Below, piece by piece: positions 36,109 through 44,121 of a stretch of 64,000 bases of DNA. Source of the DNA: an uncultured Lachnospiraceae bacterium (GTDB lineage: Bacteria; Bacillota; Clostridia; Lachnospirales; Lachnospiraceae); NCBI GenBank assembly GCA_910578645.1, contig CAJTQI010000001.1, positions 434,001 through 498,000 of the forward strand, in the 5' to 3' direction. The notes under the pieces were generated by a model, which worked only from the letters and a program-made list of their open reading frames with translations, was not told where the DNA came from and did not search any database. Position numbers and translations under genes: made by a program. Positions within the stretch are counted from its first letter, which is position 1. Each line of letters starts with the position of its first letter.

Positions 36109-37402
36109 TGTTTATATGCATGCCAGGAGTAAAGAATTAGGGGTGGAGAAAGCCGAGTTTTTCAAAGAGATAGTGACTGCACTGTTTGGAGAGCAGGCCG
36201 CAGGGGCGGCAGAAGATTTCTATAAGGAGAACATTGAGGGCCAGAGAGATTATGCGGTGCTTACGCTGCTTGACCAGAGGCAGAATGAGAAGGTGCTTTA
36301 TGGTTGTTATAAAGCAGAAGGTTCCGTCATGGATTTTGGATGCCTGAAACTGGACGGAAGCGGACAGCTTACCATGGAGACGATGGAGTTTAGTGTAAAG
36401 GTGGCAGGACGGAACCTGGGATTTACGCGAAATGGTATTACCCGCCTTGTACCTTACGGATATGCCCATAATTCGTCAGCCGGTTTTGTATCGGATAGTA
36501 TATATGGTTATGTCAGCAGCACGGAGGATATATATAAGGATATTGTTTCTATAGGGTTACATGGAATGTATTCTGAGGAACCTCGTATATATATTAATTT
36601 TGCGGATGGGGATATTGCCGCGAACCCGGTTATGGAGTTGGGTGATAACGGCAATACGATTACTTTGAGTTGGGAAGGGAGAGCTGAGGGCAAGAACATA
36701 GACGGTTCTTACAGAGGGGTGATTGGTGAGCCTGATTCCATTACGTTCCAATATCTGTTGTGCGGTAACATGGGATTTGTGTTGCGTGCGGACAGCCAAA
36801 ATTACTGCTACCAACTGACAAGAGATGAATACTATGCGGATATTTTAAACGATTCCCTGCAGAAAGTGAAAGCAGAAGATTTAAAAGAAATGAGTGATGA
36901 TTCCCTGAAACAAGTGGTAATCGTGCAGAAAGATATTTTGGAAGCATTGCAGAGTGCGTATGGGGCGGCCGGAATCGAAGTGGAGATTGACGGACAATCC
37001 GGTAAGATTACCATGAGTGACAGTATCCTGTTCGGGCTTGACAGCGCGGAGCTTTCCGAGGAAGGGAAGGCTTATCTGGGTGGGTTCTTAAAAGTGTATG
37101 CGGATGTGGTTCTGGATGAGGGCAGTGATTATTACGATTATATCGATGCAATCCTGTTGGAGGGGCATACCGATTCTTCGGGAGACTATGCATATAATCA
37201 GCAACTTTCCGAGGCGCGCGCGGAAGCGGTGGACGATTATTGCTATGAGCTGTATCCATTTTTGTCCAACTATATCGATACGGTAGGCCGTGCCAGTGAT
37301 GATTTGATTTACAATGAGAACGGCGAGGAAGATAAGGAAGCGTCCAGAAGGGTGACATTTAAGATTCTTTTGGATTTGGAGGCTTTTGATACAAGTAACT
37401 AA
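36095..37402 (+). pseudogene. Second kinase-TM-OmpA protein, C-terminal remainder in shifted frame
   Basis: The shifted frame resumes the family sequence at 'GEKYDVYMHARSKELG', continues through the outer region, and finishes with an OmpA-like domain ('ILFGLDSAELSEEGKAYL', 'GHTDSSGDYAYNQQLSEARA', 'EDKEASRRV'). The same frame is open back to a GTG at 35996, but residues encoded before 36094 do not match the paralogue. Alone, it lacks a signal peptide and membrane helix, so it would be non-functional unless the frame is restored. This makes the complete gene 34354-37402, about 1015 codons. Confidence 0.8.
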
Positions 37403-37420
37403 AGAAATTTTGTATAATAA

Positions 37421-37458
37421 TTTAAGGAGTGCATCTGCATTTGGATGCACTCCTTAAA
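37421..37458. terminator. Strong hairpin closing the secretion locus
   Basis: TTTAAGGAGTGCATC (37421-37435) pairs perfectly with GATGCACTCCTTAAA (37444-37458) across an 8-base loop. There is no proper T-run on the plus strand, so it is an atypical terminator. It separates the kinase-OmpA gene from the next operon's promoter. Confidence 0.6.
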
Positions 37459-37504
37459 AATGGATAAAATTACGAAATATTATGAAAATATTTGGGCAAA
37501 ATGA

Positions 37505-37533
37505 TTGCCAAAGCCGCTATTTGACTGTATAAT
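37505..37533 (+). promoter_or_regulatory. Promoter of the Pycsar-like operon
   Basis: TTGCCA (37505-37510), 17-base spacer, TATAAT (37528-37533), 63 bases before the first start codon. Good sigma-A match, supporting independent expression of the three defence genes. Confidence 0.7.
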
Positions 37534-37596
37534 ATAACAAAGAAAATATTTTGGAATATACGAAATATCATTTACTATATTAGAGGGGGTGTTGAT

Positions 37597-38124
37597 ATGG
37601 ATAATAGTATGCGTATACAGATTAATGCGTTGGCAGAAGACATTATCAAACTATTTGATATACCAATGCCTATTGATGATATGGATATGGTGGTTACGAA
37701 GCTAGGTGGGAGACTTCAGGAAGATGAGGCAATCAACTGTTATTCAGATGGTATCATTGAGCGTGAAGATTTGAACTATCCTTTTTCTATCAAAATCCCA
37801 TACAGTCAATCTGAAAACAGGAAGAATTTTACAGTTGCACATGAACTGGGACATTTGTTTCTCCATATGGGATATATGATAAATTCTGATTTATGGGAGA
37901 GTTCCAGGTCAATGAAATTTTACCGAAAGGGAAATTCAGAAATGGAACTGCAGGCGAATGAGTTTGCGGCGGCATTGCTTATGCCTAAAGAAAAATATAA
38001 AGAAATATTAGATAAATTTTCTGAAGATAATTATGTTTTAATTGCCAAGGTTGCTGATTATTTCCATGTATCAATTGACGCTGCAACTTACAGGGGAAAA
38101 TGGCTGGGATATCTGGAATGGTAA
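37597..38124 (+). CDS. ImmA/IrrE-type zinc metallopeptidase
   Basis: A 175-aa protein. Zinc motif H-E-x-x-H in 'VAHELGHLFLHM' (about 80-91), followed by 'NEFAAALLMPKE' (about 122-133), both typical of the ImmA/IrrE/COG2856 family. No helix-turn-helix is attached, so it is the stand-alone form. Family members cut repressors or toxins in response to signals (ImmA cleaves the ICEBs1 repressor; IrrE acts on DdrO). It is the first gene of an AT-rich three-gene operon and overlaps the cyclase gene by 25 bases. It may act as the sensor or release switch for the defence module, which is inferred from position. Confidence 0.88.
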   Translation: MDNSMRIQINALAEDIIKLFDIPMPIDDMDMVVTKLGGRLQEDEAINCYSDGIIEREDLNYPFSIKIPYSQSENRKNFTVAHELGHLFLHMGYMINSDLWESSRSMKFYRKGNSEMELQANEFAAALLMPKEKYKEILDKFSEDNYVLIAKVADYFHVSIDAATYRGKWLGYLEW

Positions 38125-39572
38125 AAGAAAAAATAGATTATTTGTCTAAATATAAAAATGTATTTGATTATACGGAAGAACGGGATGTATTATCTTCTGA
38201 GACGACGTTACTGTCGAAGAGTGATAGTGTCGTCTTGTTTTTTTCGTTTGATATTGTAAACTCCACAGCTTATAAAACAGTAAACTATTATGGATGGTCT
38301 GTTGTGATTGACCATATTATTTCAGAATTGCGTATAGAAGTTAAAAATAAAATTCCACGTGCAGAGTTGTGGAGAATTTTAGGCGATGAAGTGATTTTTA
38401 TAGTGGATGTATGTGATAGAGAGTTTATTTTTGAGTATATTTCTTCTATATACAGTATTCTGATTGATTTTGTAAATGATTTGGAAGAGGGAACTTTCTT
38501 TGATAAAATTGAAAATTTTTCTGGCACAATAGTTAATTTAATGAAGGTTGAGAATATTATTTCTTTACAGGCATGTGCGTGGATTGCGGCAGTGACAGAT
38601 AAGATGGAAATTAAGGACAAGTCATATTCCGGGTATGTTGAAAATTTATTTGAGATTATTGAAGAGAGTAAAAATATTAAGTTTTATGAATTTATAGGAA
38701 TTGACATAGATACAGGTTTTCGCCTGTCAGAACAAACACGCGAAAAGAGATTGGTATTAAGTTTTGAATTGGCATATATGCTTTCAAAACGTCCGGATTT
38801 TTCAGAACGCCTTAATATTATAACTTACCGCAAACTAAAGGGTGTATGGAATGGTGATGCATATCCGATTATTTGGTATTATGATAAATCGAAACACGGT
38901 GATAGGGCGTTTAGGAATAGCTTTCCATTTGATGCGGTGGATAAAGATGAAATCTATATTGAATTTTTGGAGAAGAGAGTCTTTGCTAATTATATGTATA
39001 ATAATGCAAAAGAAGCTTTGAAAAAAATCTTATTGGATAAAAGATTTACTCAAAAAATAGAAAGAATACAGAATATAATTGATAAAAGTAAAAATACATA
39101 TAAACAATTTATAGACAATCCCAGATTAGAATTACATTGTGTAGCTGTTTGTTATAATGATGAAGGAAAAATTCTCATTGCAAAAAGAGACGGACGGGAG
39201 ATACTGGAATCTAAATGGGAGTTTGGTTGTGCCAAGGCTAATTCCAGAAAAGAATTGGCTGAAAGTATAAAGGAGGAATACAAAAAGGATTTTGGGATTA
39301 TCGTAGAGCCTTTCATGGATGTTGGCAGACAAGATTTACAGCCAGTACCTCTTGCAGTATATAAGATAGAGAAGCAGGATGAATTGCATAAAGGTATTAT
39401 TTTTCTTGCAAAAATAATTTCTGGTGATGTTATACTTGATTCTAATAAGCATTGTGCATTCAGGATGATTAGTGAGGATGAAATAGACTCTTTAAATGTG
39501 GATGAATGTGTACCGGATATGAAGGCGACATTGAAATTGGCTTTTGAGAAGATAAAAGGAGATAGTAGATAG
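38100..39572 (+). CDS. Class III nucleotide cyclase fused to a degenerate Nudix domain (probable Pycsar cyclase)
   Basis: A 490-aa protein. Residues about 43-200 match a class III adenylate/guanylate cyclase-type catalytic domain: metal-binding Asp51 in 'FFSFDIVNST' and Asp96 in 'RILGDEVIF'. A helical middle part follows (about 200-340). Residues about 343-480 look like a Nudix domain ('VAVCYNDEGKILIAKRDG', 'ESKWEFGCAKA'), but the Nudix box is degraded. The conserved R-E-x-x-E-E is E-E-Y-K-K-D and the upstream Glu is Lys, so it probably binds a nucleotide rather than cutting one. The adjacent Pycsar-type effector implies production of a cyclic pyrimidine nucleotide (cCMP or cUMP) on infection. 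ATG at 38100 lies inside the previous gene; an ATG at 38118 is an alternative. Confidence 0.8.
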   Translation: MAGISGMVKEKIDYLSKYKNVFDYTEERDVLSSETTLLSKSDSVVLFFSFDIVNSTAYKTVNYYGWSVVIDHIISELRIEVKNKIPRAELWRILGDEVIFIVDVCDREFIFEYISSIYSILIDFVNDLEEGTFFDKIENFSGTIVNLMKVENIISLQACAWIAAVTDKMEIKDKSYSGYVENLFEIIEESKNIKFYEFIGIDIDTGFRLSEQTREKRLVLSFELAYMLSKRPDFSERLNIITYRKLKGVWNGDAYPIIWYYDKSKHGDRAFRNSFPFDAVDKDEIYIEFLEKRVFANYMYNNAKEALKKILLDKRFTQKIERIQNIIDKSKNTYKQFIDNPRLELHCVAVCYNDEGKILIAKRDGREILESKWEFGCAKANSRKELAESIKEEYKKDFGIIVEPFMDVGRQDLQPVPLAVYKIEKQDELHKGIIFLAKIISGDVILDSNKHCAFRMISEDEIDSLNVDECVPDMKATLKLAFEKIKGDSR

Positions 39573-39573
39573 C

Positions 39574-40083
39574 ATGAATGAGAAAAAAGATGAATTTTTG
39601 GAGAAATCGCTTGACCGAATTAATCATTGGCTACAGTTTGCAGAGACAAAACATGGAGCTTTGATTGCATTTTTGATAGCAATATTGGCAATTGTTTGCG
39701 GTGGGGATTTCATTAATAATCTTGTCTTGCAAACGATTGTTGCAATCGTATATTTAGTAGCGCTTATCATATCACTGCTTTCTTTTTATCCCCGGTACGA
39801 TAAAGATACTTCCAGAGCGACGGGAAAATATAATGATGATGATAATTTGTTATTTTGGAAAGATATTGCAAAATATTCGGAAGAAGATTTTTTAAAAAAG
39901 ATATACAAAGATTTTTTTTCAGAGGATGAGGATTCTTTTAGGAAAAGCGAAAAGCTATACGCACAGGAAATTATTACAAATGCGAGAATTACAAGTAAAA
40001 AATATGACTTATTCCGGATTGCCGTTATAATAGCGGCGTTTGGGATGATGCTTTTGGGAATAATTCTTGTTGTTATTACATAA
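39574..40083 (+). CDS. Pycsar effector-like membrane protein (PycTM type)
   Basis: A 169-aa protein with two membrane helices near the start (about 28-68) and a third at the end (about 146-167). It fits the Pycsar effector pattern: 'RINHWLQFAETKHGALIAF' before the first helix, 'LLFWKDIAKYSEEDFLKKI' in the middle, and 'YAQEIITNARITSKKYDLFR' before the last helix. Such effectors bind cyclic pyrimidine nucleotides and damage the membrane of infected cells, stopping phage growth. The start codon follows the cyclase stop by one base. A terminator 34 bases downstream closes the operon. Confidence 0.82.
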   Translation: MNEKKDEFLEKSLDRINHWLQFAETKHGALIAFLIAILAIVCGGDFINNLVLQTIVAIVYLVALIISLLSFYPRYDKDTSRATGKYNDDDNLLFWKDIAKYSEEDFLKKIYKDFFSEDEDSFRKSEKLYAQEIITNARITSKKYDLFRIAVIIAAFGMMLLGIILVVIT

Positions 40084-40116
40084 GATATTTTATTGATATA
40101 TTTTATAGTTGAATTA

Positions 40117-40164
40117 AAATACAGCCACCCCGAACCTCTAAAATCGCCGGGATGGCTGTTTTAC
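40117..40164. terminator. Bidirectional rho-independent terminator
   Basis: ACAGCCACCCCG (40121-40132) pairs with CGGGATGGCTGT (40148-40159, one G-T pair), flanked by AAAAT on the left and TTTTA on the right, so it can serve both strands. It ends the Pycsar-like operon and the convergent rubredoxin gene. Confidence 0.8.
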
Positions 40165-40206
40165 ATTTACTAAGCGTCGACCGTATATACAGGAACGCTC
40201 AATGAT

Positions 40207-40380
40207 TTAGTTGTAGTTCTCGATGCAAGGCTGGAACATATCCTTGGTTACGCCGCAAAGAGGACAGCACCAGTCAGCCGGAAGGTCCTCAAATGCCGTG
40301 CCGGCAGCAATGCCATGCTCAGGGTCGCCTTTTGCGGGGTCATAAGTATATCCACAGGGATTGCAAAAATATTTCTTCAT
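40207..40380 (-). CDS. Rubredoxin
   Basis: A 57-aa iron protein. Two Cys pairs bind one iron: 'CNPCGYTYDP' (Cys6, Cys9) and 'CPLCG' (Cys39, Cys42). The usual 'GTAFEDLPADWCCPLC' segment precedes the second pair. It carries electrons to oxygen- and peroxide-reducing enzymes in anaerobes, here most likely to the reverse rubrerythrin encoded next to it. GGAG lies ten bases ahead of ATG. Too small for routine gene calling, but sequence identity of the family is unmistakable. Confidence 0.95.
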   Translation of the reverse strand: MKKYFCNPCGYTYDPAKGDPEHGIAAGTAFEDLPADWCCPLCGVTKDMFQPCIENYN

Positions 40381-40491
40381 AATCTTTTGTCTCCTTATTT
40401 TTCGTTTTATTTAATCTTATTGTATAAGAAATTCTTTACCGCTATTTGCTTTTATCAAGCGCACGTTTGTTTCTTAAAAAGGGGATTGTTT

Positions 40492-41031
40492 TTAGCCAAA
40501 ATATCTCTTTAACAAGCCTTCAAATGCCTTGCCGTGTCTAGCCTCGTCACGAGCCATCTCATGTACGGTGTCATGGATTGCGTCAAGGTTAGCAGCTTTT
40601 GCACGTTTAGCAAGGTCAAACTTGCCTGCGGTTGCACCGTTCTCGGCATCTACTCTCATTTCCAGGTTTTTCTTGGTAGAATCTGTCACTACTTCACCGA
40701 GCAGCTCAGCAAACTTTGCAGCATGCTCTGCCTCTTCCCAGGCAGCCTTCTCCCAATATAAACCGATTTCAGGATAACCTTCCCTGTGAGCAACTCTTGC
40801 CATAGCAAGATACATACCTACTTCTGTACATTCGCCGTTGAAGTTAGCGCGAAGGTCTGCCATGATATCTTCACTAACACCCTTTGCAACGCCCACAACG
40901 TGCTCTGCAGCCCATTCTTTCTCACCAGCCTGTGCTGTGAATTTCTCAGCAGGTGCATTACATACGGGGCATTTTTCCGGAGCAGCATCTCCTTCATGGA
41001 CATAACCACATACCTGACATACAAATTTCAT
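40492..41031 (-). CDS. Reverse rubrerythrin (peroxide reductase)
   Basis: A 179-aa protein with an N-terminal rubredoxin-like iron site ('CQVCGY' Cys5/Cys8, and 'CPVCN') followed by a ferritin-like four-helix domain holding the di-iron ligands ('ECTEVG', 'EEAEHAAKF', 'DEARHGKAF'). The rubredoxin part comes first, the reverse of classical rubrerythrin, as in clostridial revRbr that reduces H2O2 and O2. It is flanked by rubredoxin and PerR genes on the same strand, a typical PerR-controlled oxidative-stress block. Confidence 0.93.
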   Translation of the reverse strand: MKFVCQVCGYVHEGDAAPEKCPVCNAPAEKFTAQAGEKEWAAEHVVGVAKGVSEDIMADLRANFNGECTEVGMYLAMARVAHREGYPEIGLYWEKAAWEEAEHAAKFAELLGEVVTDSTKKNLEMRVDAENGATAGKFDLAKRAKAANLDAIHDTVHEMARDEARHGKAFEGLLKRYFG

Positions 41032-41278
41032 AATTGTATTCTCCTTTTCTTATTAAGATTATATTGTAAGGCGTCATGCAGAACATGTGCGCCTTATGAC
41101 CTGATTTCGTATTTTGTAACACTGTTCATGTGATTTATCATTCCTGCGTGCAACAAGCCGGTAAATATGCTTCCATGCACACTAACTTTCCACATCGCAA
41201 TCTATTAGCGTATTGGCATTATAATACAAGTCTTGGTAATTTTCTGTGAAAAATACATCAAATCTTTTGGAAAAATTT

Positions 41279-41680
41279 TTATATTTTAGCAAGATGTTTT
41301 TTGTCACAACAATCTCCACAAATTCCATGGAAATAGACGACATGTCCTTGTATTTCTCCATCAAAATTCCGGTTCGCCATCTGCGTAATGTGGTCAAGGT
41401 TGTCCATGTTCAAATCAATTACACTTCCGCATTCCGTACAGACACAATGATAGTGGCTAGAGGTATCTGCATCAAAGTGGTCAACGCCGTCCCCCACGCG
41501 TAATCTGGCGATTTCACCTAAATCGGCCAGGAGTGAAAGGTTACGGTAGACAGTGCCAAGACTGATATTGGGATATTCGTGCCGAACATTCATGTACACC
41601 GTGTCGGCGGTAGGATGGTCCTTGCGGGTCATCAGAAAATCCTTGATGACTTGTCTTTGTCTGCTGTATTTTTGCGCCAT
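41279..41680 (-). CDS. perR: Fur-family peroxide-responsive repressor PerR
   Basis: A 133-aa Fur-family protein. Winged helix in the first half ('TADTVYMNVRHEYPNISLGTVYRNLSLL', in two overlapping parts), metal ligands 'HFDADTSSHYHCVC' and a structural zinc site formed by 'CTEC' and 'CGDC'. The pattern and its neighbours (rubrerythrin, rubredoxin) favour PerR over Fur or Zur. GGGG lies eight bases before ATG. A perfect palindrome overlies its start of transcription, so it probably represses itself. Confidence 0.9.
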   Translation of the reverse strand: MAQKYSRQRQVIKDFLMTRKDHPTADTVYMNVRHEYPNISLGTVYRNLSLLADLGEIARLRVGDGVDHFDADTSSHYHCVCTECGSVIDLNMDNLDHITQMANRNFDGEIQGHVVYFHGICGDCCDKKHLAKI

Positions 41681-41696
41681 TGATATTTCCCCTTAA

Positions 41697-41717
41697 AAAT
41701 AGTAATGGTTACTATTT
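41697..41717. promoter_or_regulatory. PerR-like operator at perR promoter
   Basis: AAATAGTAA-tgg-TTACTATTT, a perfect 9-bp inverted repeat, located between the perR -10 and the ribosome binding site. It resembles the AT-rich inverted repeat bound by Fur-family regulators but differs from the textbook PerR box (TTATAAT-ATTATAA), so the exact ligand preference is uncertain. Confidence 0.65.
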
Positions 41718-41725
41718 CTAAAAAT

Positions 41726-41754
41726 AATATAGCAAATATAGAAAAATATGTCAA
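41726..41754 (-). promoter_or_regulatory. perR promoter
   Basis: On the minus strand: TTGACA (41754-41749), 17-base spacer, TATATT (41731-41726). Near-perfect sigma-A promoter 46 bases upstream of the perR start codon, immediately upstream of the palindrome. Confidence 0.85.
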
Positions 41755-41894
41755 TTATTTTTTATAGATACTCTTCGTTCATTTAAGGGAGCCAGCTTGC
41801 ATAGAGTGGTGACGTGTGGGTTTTTACCTTTGCAATAGCATAAGTCCGTCAGGGTTATCAATTATTGTCAAATGTAGTATGCCATGTCATCGAC

Positions 41895-41925
41895 ACTATG
41901 AAAGCAGACATTTTCATAGTATAAT
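41895..41925 (+). promoter_or_regulatory. Inverted repeat overlapping putative promoter of the rhodanese-like gene
   Basis: ACTATGAAA (41895-41903), 8-base gap, TTTCATAGT (41912-41920), a perfect 9-bp inverted repeat running into TATAAT (41920-41925). It has the form of a repressor operator covering the -35/-10 spacer region. The regulator is unknown; no recognisable -35 is seen. Confidence 0.5.
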
Positions 41926-41971
41926 AATAAAAATAACAGGAAGTGCGAAAGAAACAACAAAGGAGAAGTTT

Positions 41972-42292
41972 ATGGGGATATTTAAAAAGAAAATGACGGT
42001 GATTGAAGCAATTAACAAAGTACGGACAACTCCCAATACATATTTAGTTGATTGCAGAACCCGGGAAGAATATGCAGGCGGACATATTTCGGGTGCAATT
42101 AATTATCCGATTGAGAAAATAACACAGGAGCGTGTACTGCGTAGGTTTCCTGATAAGGAATCATATTTTTATATTGTCGGAAACTATACACAGAAAGCCT
42201 CTGTCGCCGTAAAGAAGTTTAAGAAGATGGGCTATCAGAATGTGGAAGCCGCAGGGGCAATGGAGGAACACCATGGTACTCTTGTCAGGTAG
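41972..42292 (+). CDS. Rhodanese-like domain protein lacking the active-site cysteine
   Basis: A 106-aa single rhodanese domain. AAAGGAG lies eight bases before ATG; the frame is open upstream but without a better start. Conserved features: 'LVDCRTREEYAGGHISGAIN' (about 26-45), as in active rhodaneses. The active-site loop, where a Cys would begin C-x-x-G-x-R, reads 'IVGNYTQKAS', so it has no catalytic Cys and cannot carry out sulfur transfer in the normal way. It may bind anions or act as a regulatory or protein-interaction domain. Controlled by the palindrome just upstream. Confidence 0.85.
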   Translation: MGIFKKKMTVIEAINKVRTTPNTYLVDCRTREEYAGGHISGAINYPIEKITQERVLRRFPDKESYFYIVGNYTQKASVAVKKFKKMGYQNVEAAGAMEEHHGTLVR

Positions 42293-42577
42293 AAAAATGA
42301 CGAGATGCGGCATATATGGATTGTCCGTATAGCGGCAGGAAACGGAATGATGGCTTGTATGGCTTTGAATTTATAAATATTTTATAACATTATTTGATAG
42401 GTTTTATTTTCGCCACCTAAAAGTGTGGTATATTAATATTACAAATGAAATCTGCCTGGTCTTCGTCTGCTATTTGTAAGAATCAATACATGTTTTACGG
42501 TATGTTAATGTCAGATACAGCGACAAGGTATATGCTTAACCAAAATTTTGGTATAAGGCAGGAAAGGGGAGACTTGC

Positions 42578-44062
42578 GTGAAATTTAAAACAAGGCTATT
42601 GGTCACCTCGGCGGCAATTGTATTGGTGCCGTTTTTACTCACATGTATCATGTTTCTTGTGGTAGTAAGCCATGTGGAGGATGCAGAAGGCGAGCTTAGC
42701 ATTTTAGACAAGGACAACCTTTCTTTTGCCTACACGGTGGAAAATTACAGTTACGTGACAGAACAGGTTCTGGAGAGAGTCAAGGAACAGATTGCCAAGG
42801 ACCCGTCCAAGATGGAAGACCAGGCATATTTAGACAGTCTTGCCGCAGACTTAAACAGGAAGTTCTCATACATTGTGGTGAGGAAGGGCGACAAACTGTA
42901 CTATACAGGCAACCGGAAAGCGGCCGATAAGATTTTTAATATGTTGCCGGAGTATGGAAACGAGATGCCCGATTCGGAGACGGGTTTATACTACAATGAT
43001 ATGAAAAAGCTTGTCAAGCAGGTTGACTTCCAATTTACAGACGGAAGCAAAGGGAGCTTTTTTATTGTGGCCAGCGTGACATCCCTTATCTCCAAGAATA
43101 TGTTAAAAAGGATGATTGTGGCTTTTATCCTGGTCTTATGCCTGACAAGCGCTGTGCTTACCCGATGGATACAGCGGGGTGTTTTCAAGCCTATCAACCA
43201 GCTTAACACCGCCATGCAGAACATTGCCGAGGGTAATCTTGAGTACATGCTGACCACTGAGGAAAAGGGAGAAATCGGAGAGCTGTACCGCAATTATGAA
43301 GACATGCGCCTGCGGTTGAAGGAATCCTTGGATGAAAAGTTCGAGCATGAACACAAGAATAAGGAATTGGTCAGCAATATTTCCCACGATTTAAAAACGC
43401 CTATTACTTCGATTAAGGGATATGTTGAGGGAATTATGGACGGTGTGGCCGACACGCCGGAGAAGATGGATAAATATATCCGGACTATTTATGATAAGGC
43501 CAATGATATGGACCGACTTATTAATGAGCTAACGACCTATTCCGGTATCGATACGAACAGGATTCCTTATACGTTCCGTCGCATCAATGTGGCAGACTAT
43601 TTCGGCGACTGTGTGGAGGAGGTGGGATTGGACTTAGAGTCTAAGAACATTCAGTTAAATTATGAGGATTTGGTGGAGCCATCCACGCAGATTATTGCGG
43701 ACCCGGAGCAACTTAAGCGGGTCATCAATAACATTATCAGCAACAGCGTGAAATATATGAATAAGGAAAAGGGCGTGATTGACATCCGCATTCTGGATGA
43801 AGTGGATGCTATACGCGTGGAGATTGAAGACAACGGCATGGGTGTGGCCGCGAAGGACCTGCCTAATATTTTTGAGCGTTTCTACCGCACGGACGCGTCC
43901 CGTAATTCATCAAAAGGCGGCAGCGGTATCGGATTAAGTATTGTCAAGAAAATTATAGAAGACCATGGGGGCTATATATGGGCGACCAGCAAGGAAGGGG
44001 AAGGAACCTGTATGCATTTTGTCATCCGGAAGTATTTGACATCGCCCGAGTCTTTGGTCTAA
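42578..44062 (+). CDS. Sensor histidine kinase (HAMP-HisKA-HATPase)
   Basis: A 494-aa membrane sensor. GTG start with GGAAAGGGGA upstream. Two membrane helices (about 7-27 and 170-190) enclose a roughly 140-residue outer sensor. A HAMP domain (about 190-245) and dimerisation/phospho-acceptor domain follow, with the His in 'SNISHDLKTPI' (about residue 270). The ATP-binding domain has N box 'NNIISNSVKY', G1 'DNGMGV' and G2 'GGSGIGLS'. It phosphorylates the response regulator encoded 59 bases downstream. The stimulus is not evident. Confidence 0.93.
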   Translation: MKFKTRLLVTSAAIVLVPFLLTCIMFLVVVSHVEDAEGELSILDKDNLSFAYTVENYSYVTEQVLERVKEQIAKDPSKMEDQAYLDSLAADLNRKFSYIVVRKGDKLYYTGNRKAADKIFNMLPEYGNEMPDSETGLYYNDMKKLVKQVDFQFTDGSKGSFFIVASVTSLISKNMLKRMIVAFILVLCLTSAVLTRWIQRGVFKPINQLNTAMQNIAEGNLEYMLTTEEKGEIGELYRNYEDMRLRLKESLDEKFEHEHKNKELVSNISHDLKTPITSIKGYVEGIMDGVADTPEKMDKYIRTIYDKANDMDRLINELTTYSGIDTNRIPYTFRRINVADYFGDCVEEVGLDLESKNIQLNYEDLVEPSTQIIADPEQLKRVINNIISNSVKYMNKEKGVIDIRILDEVDAIRVEIEDNGMGVAAKDLPNIFERFYRTDASRNSSKGGSGIGLSIVKKIIEDHGGYIWATSKEGEGTCMHFVIRKYLTSPESLV

Positions 44063-44121
44063 ACAAGAAGGAAATCTACAAAATTTCAAGATACATGAGA
44101 GTAAAAGAGAGGGTATAAGCT

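Noticed and set aside
2925..37402. A true type VI secretion locus
   Set aside because: Kinase, PP2C, FHA, OmpA and RHS parts are present, but no sheath, Hcp, VgrG, baseplate or TssJLM genes; EssC, EsaB and WXG100 proteins identify type VII.
40381..41278. PerR boxes in front of rubredoxin and reverse rubrerythrin genes
   Set aside because: AT-rich partial palindromes such as CTTAT-ACA-ATAAG exist, but none is long or close enough to the perR palindrome to report.
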